Assembly (NCBI GenBank): GCA_038277395.1
Contig: CM076196.1
Coordinates: 78,982,286 to 79,046,285 of the forward strand
Length of the DNA stretch: 64,000 nt
From: Dryocosmus kuriphilus
Lineage: Eukaryota; Arthropoda; Insecta; Hymenoptera; Cynipidae
Reading direction: 5' to 3'
Positions 11,660 to 21,716 of the stretch are shown here, piece after piece (position 1 is the first letter of the stretch; each line of letters starts with the position of its first letter). The translations under genes were made by a program, and so were the position numbers. The notes beneath the pieces are model-generated. The model had not been told where the DNA came from, did no database searches, and was given only the letters and a program-made list of their open reading frames with translations.

Positions 11660-12485
11660 TTTATATTAAATTTTCACGATATGGAATTATGCCTCAACTT
11701 ATATTTTTTAAGTTTTAATGTTTTAATTTCAAATAGGTCGATTTTGTACGGTTAAAATTGAATTTGTTGAAATTTCAACATAACAAATTAAATTGTTCCA
11801 TTGCATTAAATTTTACACTTTACATCCAGAAAATGCACTCTTATAGGGATTTTTTCGCAACTATTCAAAACATAAATCGACATTTTATTGTTTTTTCCGA
11901 TCATTAGCATATCAGCTGGAAAAGACGTAGTCTGAATAAATAACGAATAGTCTTTTAGCACCAAATGTAATACACTCAGCTTGATATATAAATCATATTC
12001 CATTTGGTCAGTAAATTCTATAAGCATATACTAGGCTTTCTATGTACAAACGTATCGACCGCTTGAAAATAGCCTCAGGTCGTTCAACATGCACCTTTTT
12101 CCATTTAACCGTAGTTGCCTACAGTCAAGATTATGTTCAAAACAATTTACCTCACGATAACAGACAAAAGTAGGCGCGATTAAAAAAAAAGATTGTTTTC
12201 CTCCATATAGTTCGCTAAACTACTCATACCACAATAAATTTGTATGTCAACTGAATTCTGTTGTGGTTATCCCTTTGAATTTTCATGTATATAAATAGGC
12301 AGTTATGCCCCAGGATGTCTCTAAGTCACATGCCCTTTTTATAAATGTCCTGGGATTAGGAATACAGAAGGATATTGTAACAATTTTAACAATTTCTATG
12401 TTCATTTAGCGTTGACCCCGTCTGCGTACGTGTGTGAATATTTGTATGCATTTACTATGCACCGTTCATATTATTGATTTCTTAA
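11660..12485. other. Intergenic DNA
   Basis: No gene or clear element is visible. The composition is AT-rich throughout. Confidence 0.5.
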
Positions 12486-12493
12486 TCTGTATG

Positions 12494-12757
12494 CAGTGTC
12501 GGATCTGGGGGGGGGGGGGGGGGGCTATGGGGGCTAAAGCCTCCCTCAGAGCTCTGGAAGAATATAATGGAATAATATAATTTCAACAAATATTGTGCTA
12601 CATAATTTGTTATGTTTTTTTATTCTGGAAAATCCTCATCGCCATGTTGTTCTTCTATATAAATTTATTTAACACTTCAACATAGTAATTAAAAACATAA
12701 TTTATGGGTAAAAAAAGGGTTAGCCCCTCCAAAAACTGAATCTTAGATATGCCCCTG
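12494..12757. mobile_element. hAT-type MITE with 8-bp target duplication
   Basis: The ends are CAGTGTCGGATCT and, inverted, CAGGGGCATATCT. A perfect direct repeat TCTGTATG lies at 12486-12493 and 12758-12765. Eight-bp duplications with CAG-type ends are characteristic of hAT elements. It is 264 bp and non-coding, with a G18 run at 12507-12524 just inside the left end and AGCCCCTCC near the right end. Confidence 0.88.
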
Positions 12758-13287
12758 TCTGTATGCTCTAAATTTAATACGATTTTTCGTATTCAGTCCT
12801 ACAAGATTTTCCCCACTGAGATTTGAAGATGTTTTTTCACGTAATTTTTCTCGCTGAATCCGAATCTGGCAGCAAAATTTGTATAGCGTGTCAGGATTTT
12901 GAGACGTTCTAACCTGAAAGTGCAAAAAAGCCGTTTCTCGGCATAGATATTCAAATGAAAATAATTTCGAAACGCGAAGATATTCGTCAATTTGGTCAAC
13001 AGATTCGGTTTCCTCATGAAAAAATCTACGGAAACGCACATACATGATTTCATATATGGTCAAATATTTACAACTGTAGGACCTTTTATATCAACAAATT
13101 CCATTTCCTGAGGTATCTAAGCACGAAATGTTTCATCAGACCGATTTCCTCAGAACTCTCTATAAAAGAGTTTTTCGGGTCGCTGGTTACGAATTTGAAG
13201 TCAGAGTTTAAATTTTCAAAATGGCGACCCAAAATACAGTTTGATAGTGCTTAGGTTCCTCAGAAAATGGAATTTGTTGATATAAAA

Positions 13288-13764
13288 TTGGGGCCGTCGA
13301 CCGACAGAAGCGAATACTTAAATAGATGTGCTGTGGACTTTGTTTCTTTTGAAAATAGGTGAAATAATAAAAACATCTTTATCGTTATTGAATATAGATT
13401 TACAGGTACTTTTTACAAACTTTATTTACAACTTTATTTATCTGTATTAGAATCACAGACATCTTCATTTTTTAATTCAATAAAAGAAACAATTGTATTG
13501 TGGTCACTAAGTAAGATATAAATTTTTTTGAATCTATCTTATCTAAAAACCTTGAAGATACTGCATCTAGCGTTGTGCCGTATTTAGTGGTTGACTGTTG
13601 CGAATTATTATTCATTTCTAATTGAAATTTATCTTGGAGGGATGTACGTAATGGCTGTGCAATGTGTACTTTCATCAGCAAAGTTAACATTAAAATATCC
13701 ATGGATAAATTAAATTATGTCTGTAATTTTTTTATTTGGCGAAATTTAAATCACTAACATGAGG

Positions 13765-13822
<58 letters not shown>

Positions 13823-14011
13823 TGCCCGTCTCTCTGGCTGGCGAATAGAGCGCGGTGAGGGGGGAGAAAGCTGCGCGTACGCCGGGCGCAGCCGTTTCCG
13901 TACGATTTTCCGTTCGGTTTTGGCTCCGGATTTCCGTTCGGTCGTTCGTGGCTCGCCCGTTCACTGCTCAATGAAAAGTGTACCTGGTGTGCCTATACAA
14001 GTATTTACTTC
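13288..14011. other. ~720-bp insertion inside the foldback, with (GA)n
   Basis: Compared with the first foldback, homology stops after 'gatataaaa' and resumes at 'gtccctagagttgtaaat', with AAAA on both sides. The insert contains a (GA)n run and a GC-rich part (13850-13960) unlike the surrounding AT-rich DNA. I do not recognise it. Confidence 0.55.
13769..13814. repeat. (GA)n microsatellite
   Basis: About 23 GA units with one interruption near the right end. Confidence 0.95.
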
Positions 14012-14222
14012 AAAAGTCCCTAGAGTTGTAAATATTTGACCATATCAGAAATTATATATAAGCATTTCCGTAGATGTTTTCATGGAAAACCCGGGTCTGT
14101 TGACCAAACTAACGAATATCTTCGCGTTTCGAAGTTATTCTTAACTGAATATGCCAAAAAACTTCAGATCTCAATGGGAAAACAAAAGTCCTTGCAGGTC
14201 TCATTTTTGTAGGCCTGTGTTA

Positions 14223-15039
14223 TCACTTTATATTCAAATTCTAGATATTATATTTTTACAGCTTTGTTTCTCGGCATTAATCATTGTTTCAAAACATGGA
14301 CTTCATGTTGGGTTTGTATGGACTTTTCCACAGGCCCTTGGAACATGTCAGCTTTCCTTTCTTTTTCCTTCTTCATCTTTAATAATTCGAAAGAGCATTG
14401 ATAATCTCTTTTATCATAAAATAATTTCTAAAATAAAATGCAAAAAACCTAATGGCATTTGAGACAGTTATCCTAAAAGAGGGTTTTTTTTCTCCCCACG
14501 TTTTAACCCTGGATTAGTACCAACCAATGACAAGTTGAAAACAGAATTCTTTTTCGTGAAGTAAAATAATGTTGAAAATTTCCATTGATATTTCAATTCG
14601 CAAACCAATAATGACTAATAGTGATCAATTGAAGACGCTCAAAGATACCTGATGCATATATGGAAAACATGTAGGAGATGAATCTTCATTATGCGCACTG
14701 TGAGGTAACATTTGCTAAATAATTTTTTTTCAGCATCACAAAATAAATGTACGCTTCTAAATTCTTATTTCGTTAACTTATTTTACATACATATATTTTA
14801 TATGCATTTATGTGACATACGCTTATCTTAAAAACGAATTATTTCATCCAAGGATGTGAAAGAAACAGCATGTGTTAAGAAGAAAGCGAGGTTAGGAATG
14901 CAATTTGCACTTTATAGCCGCTACATGGTGTCTGTCATCAACATGTTGATAAAAAAACTGAGATGATAAATATTATCATAAAAATGATCTACGTTCGCTC
15001 TGAATGCTGAAATGCAAACTTCGATTTTGAGGTCCTGTT
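14223..15039. other. AT-rich intergenic DNA
   Basis: No supported gene or element. Confidence 0.5.
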
Positions 15040-15090
15040 CTGCTGACTGGCCGATTAAGTTAAACAGCGATTAGGCATCTCATGGTTTTA

Positions 15091-15708
15091 GGGCCGATTC
15101 CACCAACTGCGAATGAATCTATGATTAGCTAATCATGATTATTTTTTAATCAGCGTCTTAATCATGATTAACTTGTGATGCGTTTCACCATGAATTTTTA
15201 ACCTATGATTAGCTAATCGCATGCTCTGTTCGCAATAAGTCTAATTTCTGCGTGTTTCTGTTGTAACCGTGTTTCTGATTGGTTGATTTCAACCTTCGAT
15301 TTCGATAAATTTCGATATCTATTCTCGATAGATAAATTTCGATAAACGAAATCGCATAGTGAGATCCAAATCATCTAAAGATTCAAAACAATTGACTCGT
15401 TCTTTAAATAATCGTGGCCGTATTTCAATTCCAAAATCGTCTTCATGATCAGATGAAGATAAAATATCGTTATAAATTGCATTCATATTTCACACTATAC
15501 AGACGCACTACACTTGAACTTCAACTTTGAGGTTATGTTGACCCCCCTTAATCGCTAGTTAAGTCGCTAACCAGCCAAAAATGGCTGATTAAGTTAAACG
15601 ACGATTAGGTTTCTTTAATCATGGTTTAAAAGATGGTGGAACGCAATGTGCTGATTAAATTAAGTTAATCAATGATTAAAATTTAATCAAAGTTGGTGGA
15701 ATCGGCCC
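15091..15708 (-). mobile_element. PIF/Harbinger MITE (inner copy)
   Basis: The terminal inverted repeat is GGGCCGATTCCACCAACT at 15091 and its inverse ending at 15708. It is flanked on both sides by TTA, the classic Harbinger TWA duplication. Internal arms rich in 'gattaa' and 'taatcatgatta' extend the inverted repeat. It keeps a stub of a Harbinger transposase on the minus strand, which names the superfamily directly. Confidence 0.88.
15319..15486 (-). pseudogene. Harbinger transposase N-terminal remnant (55 codons)
   Basis: An open frame from ATG at 15486 to TAG at 15319. It contains an acidic SSSDHEDD stretch, then RPRLFKERVNCFESLDD and MRFRLSK. The pattern RP-x-x-(F/Y)-K/R-E-R, then a short acidic 'DD' segment, then RFRLSK is the N-terminus of Harbinger (HARBI1-like) transposases. 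The DDE catalytic core that should follow is absent, because the frame stops five residues after RFRLSK. The element is therefore an internal-deletion derivative, and the stub explains how it arose. It may simply be carried rather than translated. Confidence 0.8.
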
Positions 15709-15784
15709 TTAACGATGGTCGAACGCAAAGTACTGATTAAATCAAGTACAATTTAAACACAGTTGGTGGAATCGGCCCTAAGAT

Positions 15785-18250
15785 TTTTCTTCTGATTGCA
15801 AGTTCTAATTTTGCTAGTGATTCCTTAACATTTAAACGATTCTGCACCCCGCAATACTCTTCGGTTCAACCTCCCTGATTCGCCTAGACTGAATAAGTCT
15901 GCGTTTCAGATTTTAACCGATTAAAACCCGTCATTGTGTTGCCGGACAAAATATCTATTGTACGAGTTCATCGACGTTTTCATCTACACCATGTTTGGTA
16001 AATAAATATAAGGTTTTATTTTATATCATGTTCTTCTTCCTCTTTGCACAACTATCCTTTTCTTTCCCTTCATAAGTAATAAATTGTTTAATAAGGCAAG
16101 GAGAGTTTCAGCTCTTTATGGACCGAGCGAGATCCCATCTTTCCAATCTTCTAGCTGCTCGGAAGATTGGTATAATAATTGAAGAAACCAAATTTTACGC
16201 AAAACAAAGATCACGGTGTGTAATAAGGCCATGACGTAAAACAGTGTCTAGTCATCTTGAAATTTCGGGACAAATAATGCATAATTTCTTGCTGAAGGGG
16301 AAAGCACCCCTGTGACTGGTCACAGAAATACTTGTAATCACACCCCTTTCTAGTGTTTTGTGGGGGGCGGGACGGCACCTCTGTGATCGAAATTTCGGTA
16401 TTAATAGCCCAGACCGTTCATTCACACAGTAAAAACAAAGTCTTAAGCTTATGTTCGGCTTGTTTTCATTTTTGTCTTAATCATGAAAGTCGGCTTCAAA
16501 AAAACCCTCCTGAGTCTTCTACGAGAAATAATACATTAATAGGGCTGAATTACAGTGTACTGGTCTTAAAATAAAGTTCTGTAGTCTTGATTCAGGATCA
16601 AGACTCTGCGAGCTGTAACAAGAAGATAATGGAGCTAATACTCAGCCCTTGGAAGCTTGAACTTCCCTCGGTTCGGTTGTTAGTACCTATGACAGGCACG
16701 TGTCTGAATACGTGAAGTCCGCTTGGCAAACGAGTCGGCTGATAAAGTCGTTTGCGTTAAAAAGTTTTGTATATTCCTATTTGTCCCGTGTACTAAATAA
16801 TAATGTAGACCCCAGAATTTTTATTCTCCATGGTCAGTACTAGTTTTCAAGTCTTTTAAATACTTATGTAATGTTTCGTGTATTTCACAACAGGCAGTAT
16901 AATCCGGCATTAGCACCTTTATATTTCTTATTACCACATACATTCTTTCATTTCTCTGATAGAATATCTTATAAGTAAAAATAAAGATATGCAAGTGTTG
17001 CAAAAATCAGTTAAATAATGCTAATATTTTATATTAAACGCATTACTTTGGTAGAAAATGTAAACAATCTTAACCTCCTCAGTGCGTATATATCGACAAG
17101 GTCTGTGAAATTTCTTATAATTTCTTTTCGATAATTCCTTCCATTGGCATAAATTGTATATAACGAATAATTACAAATACAATAAATATAAGAAATTAAT
17201 ATTTCAGAAATATTGGCAACTAATTTGCATCTCATATTGGATCTTAATTGAAGCCCATATTCTGACTTTTGGATGAAAACTAGTCAACTCATGGGCTGAA
17301 TTTCAGCCCACTTTCTGGCTTGCGGCTAATTTTTAGACTTTATAGCAGCTTAATTTTAGCCATATAAACGTATTGTTTCCAGTCTGTTGTCCTATGTTGA
17401 ATTTCAGCGGACATGGCCTACTTTCGTTTACATATCAAAACAAGACGGTATTTGGTCTTGAAGTAACACTTATTTTTTACTGTGTAATCGGCTATTGATA
17501 CCGAAATTTCGGGATGAATAGAAACGGCCATATAAATATTTAAGGAATCTAAAAAAATTAAATAGGCTTGCTTATCACACACTTTGTATTCTACTTCTTA
17601 AATATAGGTATGTTTACAATTTACACGAGCTGGTTTTCAGAGAACATGAAAACGAAGCTCAAAATGGCAACTTTAAAAGATATCTGGCGGAGAGTTTGGC
17701 TAACAAGTGAGCAGAGCCACAATAACAAGTCGAGGTGGAAGGAGATGGATGTACAACTTAAGTGTAGGGTTACGATAAACTGGCAGAAGATAAAAGCCAG
17801 AGCATCCAGAGGGCTGCGAACCATAAAGTCAACCTGGGGTATAAAGTTACCCCGTTTCGAGCAACGTGAAGATCGCTTACTAAAGTGAAGACCACAAGCC
17901 ATTCTTCCCAGCGAAGAATAGAATTTCGTGAACGACGAAAGTTTCGTCGTCCGGCTGTCTCAATCCTTTTCTACTGTCCTTTCTATACAAGTATACAATA
18001 TATATTTTCTTCTCAAAGAGTGATGCGATTCTTCTTACTTTTCTGAAAAGAACCCTTCAAGAAATCAAATTACAATCTTCGTGAATGTTGCGGACACCTC
18101 AAGAATTCCACAAAGTAAATCTCAAATACAAAAGAATTTTACCTATTTATTATATCGTAAAATGTTAAAAAGCATTGAATGAAAAAATTCTAATTTTAGA
18201 AAAAGTTTAGATATTTAAAGTTTGAAAAGTTTTTAACTTGGCAACTGTAA
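15785..18250. other. Intergenic DNA with a weak foldback
   Basis: No supported gene. A 106-codon frame at 17568-17888 matches nothing I know and is overlapped by an antisense frame of similar length. A 9-bp perfect hairpin CCAATCTTC/GAAGATTGG lies near 16143-16170. Confidence 0.4.
16381..17515. repeat. Inverted repeat pair around CGAAATTTCG
   Basis: Near 16387-16440 the sequence reads 'cgaaatttcggtattaatag' followed by 'acacagtaaaaa'. Near 17474-17511 the inverse appears: 'ttttttactgtgt' then 'ctattgataccgaaatttcg'. The two arms, about 45 bp each, may bound a decayed ~1.1 kb element. No target duplication could be fixed. Confidence 0.4.
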
Positions 18251-18253
18251 TTA

Positions 18254-18610
18254 CACAGGCCCACAAAAAAAAAAGTGGATTGTGCGAGAGATCAGAGTAT
18301 GGTATCTATACGTATTTTGGAGCGCTGAACATGAATCTGACCTCAGTTTTTCCCCAGCACGTCAGGGTTTTCCCCTGGATGCGGAAAATTCCCTAGAAAA
18401 TCAGCTTTTCTGGGTATGAATTACACTTGGTATTAAAATCATCTGAAAAAGATCAGGCATGATATTTTTATGTATTTTGGTGCGCAGAATACGAATCTGA
18501 GACTGGTTTCCCCCCAGCACATCGTGGTTTTCCCATAGACGTGGAAAATTTCCTAGAAAATCCGCTTTGTCTGGTTTCTGGGTTGAAAATCTTGTCGGCC
18601 TGTGACGAAT
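18254..18610. repeat. Left inverted arm of the 3.46-kb transposon
   Basis: It holds two ~160-bp subrepeats starting near 18290 (gatcagagtatgg) and 18450 (gatcaggcatgat). Both occur inverted in the right arm. Confidence 0.8.
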
Positions 18611-19204
18611 TCCTTAAAAAGTCCTCTTTTTTATAAAACGACTTTATAGTGAATTCAACTTCGCAGCTGAAAACTTTCTTTTGAGCCTGAAAAAATGTAG
18701 AGCCGAATGAAGGAACAGATTTTCTAATCGCATGATAAGACTATCTGACTATTCTTAAACTTCGAAGAGAAAAACCTGTTTCTCGTAAATTTCCAATGGT
18801 ACAGTTGCATTTGAAAAAGCACAATTGTTACTTAAATCTTCTACCTTTGAGGATGCTGAAGACGATGAAAAGTACCCTGAAAGGGGATGTGTAGAATGAT
18901 TCGTTTTTCGGTCCACTAAGGTAACATCCTCCAGCGTTGTCAGGCACGCTGCCCTGCAGGGGGCATTGGGGTGCGAGGAAGAAGCCGTAGTGTGTTCGAT
19001 GACGAGTTGACAATGTCCTCGTCAAAGTCAGAAAGCCCTCATACTTAGACCTAGGGAGGTATGAGGGTTATCACCTCTAGGACGGTGGACTCACCTGCGA
19101 TCTGCACAGGATCCCCAACGTGCAGGCTTTTCATACTCTCATGGATACAACAAAACAAACTTTAAAATCTCCGCTGAACAGTGAAGTGCTCCCGAATACT
19201 TTCC

Positions 19205-20962
19205 ACAAATGTGATAGCAAGCGTCAATCGTTTTGCTATACGTTTATGGTGAGTATAAAATGAAGAACAATTTGAGGAAGTTTTCAGACAAGGTTAAAAG
19301 TATTTATAGAAATTGCTTTGGTTTTGAGGTGACACATCAAGAAATGAAATAGGCCCCACATTTCATATGTAGCACTTGTAGTATTTCGTTGAGCCGATGG
19401 AATGAAAAAGAGGATCGATCGAAACTAAAATTCAAGACTCCTGTTAGATGCAGACAAACAAAAGGCGAGGAAGATTGCTATTTCTGTATGAGGAATGTTG
19501 CAGGATTCAATAGCCGCAATATTTCTCAAATAGTTTACGCAAATGTTTCCAGCGTAACAAAGCCGACGGTTCTATCTGATAATGCTGAGAACACGGCACA
19601 AGTAGAATATGAAACCATTGCATTTATCAGTGAAGTGGAAAGTGAAGACTATTCAGAAACAAGAGTATGACAAATGTTCCGAAGCGGATGAAGTAATAAG
19701 TTTTGTAGACGATGAGAATTACAATCCACATTATCAAAACCATTCTGTATACCACAAAGCTTCTCACAAGAAGAACTTAATGATTTGATTAGGGATTTAG
19801 GGTTGTCGAAAGATAGAGCCGAGGTACTAGCCTGAAGGTTGAAAAAGAAGAGCTTGTTATCCAGTAAAACTAAAGTCACTTTCTACCGAGATAGAGATAA
19901 AGAGTTCAGAAAGTATTTCTCGCGGGATGTAGATCTAGTTTATTGTATCGATGTAAAAGGCTTGATAAATGAACTAAAGACAAATTCGTACAAAGCCGAA
20001 GAATGAAGGCTGTTTATAGATTCATCAAAACGTATTCTGAAGGCAGTGCTGCTCCATAATACAAATAAATATGCACCCATACCAATAGCACACTGAACAC
20101 TATTGAAAGAAGAATATGTCAATATTGAAAAGCAGTTCTGAAGAAAATTAAGTATGAAGAGCATAACTGGCAAATTTGTGGGGACCTCAAGATTCTGTCT
20201 ATGATTCTTGGGCAATAATCGGGCTTTACTAAATTCCCATCTTATTTATGTCTCTGGGATAGTAGAGATAGAAAAAATCATTATAAGCCGATTGATTGGA
20301 CACCAAGATTGGAGTTGCTTCCAGGCTCACACAATGTAATACACGAACTATTTGTCGATCCTGCAAAAATCCTTCTGCCACCCCTTCATATAAAGCTTGG
20401 ATTGATGAAATAATTTGTAAAAGGACTAGACAAAGACGATCAATGCTTTGCTTATTTAGGTCATAAATTTCCTGCTAATTCTGAGAATAAACTGAAAGAA
20501 GGTATTTTTGATGGTCCTCAAATTCGCACTATGATGAAGGATGACCAATTTATAAATATAATGAATGATATTGAAAAGTCGGCATGGGGTCAGTTTCAAG
20601 AAAGTTGCACAACACTTTCTAGGTAATAACAGAAGTGAAAATTACAGGGAGAGTCTACTATGGTTGAAAACTTCAGGAAACTAGGTTGTTTGATGAATCT
20701 GAAATTGCATTTTCTTTATGCACATTTGGATTACTTTCCAAGTAACTGCGGAGATTTCAGCGAGGAGCAGGGAGAGCGGTTCCATCAGAATATCAAGAAA
20801 GAGGAACGTTGGTATCAAGGATGATGGGATGAGCATATGATGGCAGACTTCTGCTGGATGTTGAAAAGAGATTGTAAGATAAAAGAGGCAAAGAGAAGAA
20901 GAAAACCACTCCATAGATCTTACAATGATAAACGTGTACGCAAGAGCAGAAAAACAATATAA
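19205..20962 (+). pseudogene. Decayed arthropod transposon protein (CLWDSR / LPPLHIKLGLMK family)
   Basis: Plus-strand fragments line up, in order, with a long protein I recognise from many arthropod genomes, usually annotated as uncharacterized. They are an N-terminal cysteine-bearing piece (FCYT near 19223), CYFCMRNVAGFNSRN near 19476, and a central block with CGDLKILSMILG, then CLWDSRD, LELLPGSHNV, LLPPLHIKLGLMK, GIFDGPQIR and SAWGQFQE (20180-20610). The tail has LHFLYAHLDYFP, EEQGERFHQN and WMLKRD (20690-20880). In-frame stops follow ILGQ and GLMK, and frame changes occur near 19670, 20625 and elsewhere. Its place between transposon arms makes a transposase role likely. The fold and catalytic residues are not certain to me. 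Confidence 0.72.
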
Positions 20963-21169
20963 TAACATTCTAATTCTAGTATGGAAACCTGTAGAAAAAC
21001 GCAAATCAGGCGTGCTTTCTGTGTGACGATCAACAGGAAAAAAACTTTGAAGTAGATTTAGTCCCCTCCTTTCAATAAATTCTGCTGCAGCAATTTGAGC
21101 TAATAAAGGATAACTCAGATTGGAGTGAATCCTACTAGGACCTGGCTACATTATATGTATGATGCTCAA

Positions 21170-21713
21170 TGTAATAAGGGTGAGGTTATACCCGCGAGAA
21201 TAGCGTTCCTAGGAAATTTATCAAATCTAGGGGGAAATTCTGACCTGTTGAGGAAGAACCAAGGTCAAATTCGTATTCAAAACCCAAGAAATATAAATAT
21301 ATTATACTTTGACCTGTTTCCAGACGATTTCAATAACAAGGGTTATTTCATACCCGACAAAGCTGAGTTTTTAGGGAATTTTCCACGTCTAGGGGAAAAC
21401 TCCGATGTTCTGGGAGGAAACCAGTCTCAGATTCGTATTCTGCGCACCAAAATACATAAAAATATCATGCCTGATCTTTTTTAGATGATTTTAATACCAA
21501 GGGTAAATCATATCCAGAAAAGATGATTTTCTAGGTAATTTTCCACAACTAGGGGAAAACCCACAACTGCTGGGGAAAACCCTGACGTGCTGGGGGAAAA
21601 CCCTGACGTGCTGGGGAAAAACTGAGGTCAGATTCGTGTTCAGCGCCCCAAAATACGTATAGATACCATACTCTGATCTCTCGCACAACCCATTTTTTTT
21701 TTGTGGGCCTGTG
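21170..21713. repeat. Right inverted arm of the 3.46-kb transposon
   Basis: Three ~160-bp subrepeats, inverse to the left arm, with 'ctaggggaaaac' and 'ccctgacgtgctgggg' motifs. The latter is locally duplicated near 21580-21615. A 119-codon frame at 21125-21484 is arm sequence, not a gene. Confidence 0.8.
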
Positions 21714-21716
21714 TTA

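Larger units (their letters stand above)
12793..14219. mobile_element. Second foldback copy, interrupted
   Basis: It is homologous to 9160-10126: left arm 'cagtcctacaag' and 'gctgaatccgaatctggcag'; right arm 'gaccaaactaacgaatatctt' ending GTAGGCCTGTG, followed by TTA. The middle is split by foreign sequence at about 13288-14011. Confidence 0.8.
15040..15778. mobile_element. Older Harbinger MITE copy, split by the inner copy
   Basis: The pieces 15040-15090 and 15712-15778 read together as one copy of the same element as 15091-15708: 'gattaagttaaac-gcgattagg', 'catggttttaacgatgg', then AGTTGGTGGAATCGGCCC. The left end of this outer copy is truncated or too diverged to place. Confidence 0.7.
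18254..21713 (+). mobile_element. 3.46-kb DNA transposon with long inverted ends and decayed gene
   Basis: The ends are CACAGGCCCACAAAAAA and its exact inverse, flanked by TTA at 18251-18253 and 21714-21716. The arms run ~350-500 bp inward and hold ~160-bp subterminal repeats with motifs like 'ccccagcacgtcagggtttt' and 'ggaaaattccctagaaaat': two units on the left, three on the right. Between the arms lies a broken gene of a family very common in arthropod genomes. Superfamily is uncertain: TTA suits Harbinger-like or CACTA-like elements, and the CACAGG start leans to the latter. Confidence 0.8.

Noticed and set aside
17568..17888. 106-codon plus-strand frame as a host exon
   Set aside because: A 93-codon antisense frame overlaps it, and no family resemblance or convincing splice sites were seen.
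21125..21484. 119-codon frame as a gene
   Set aside because: It lies in the subterminal repeats of the 3.46-kb transposon's right arm, and its internal repeats are those of the arm.
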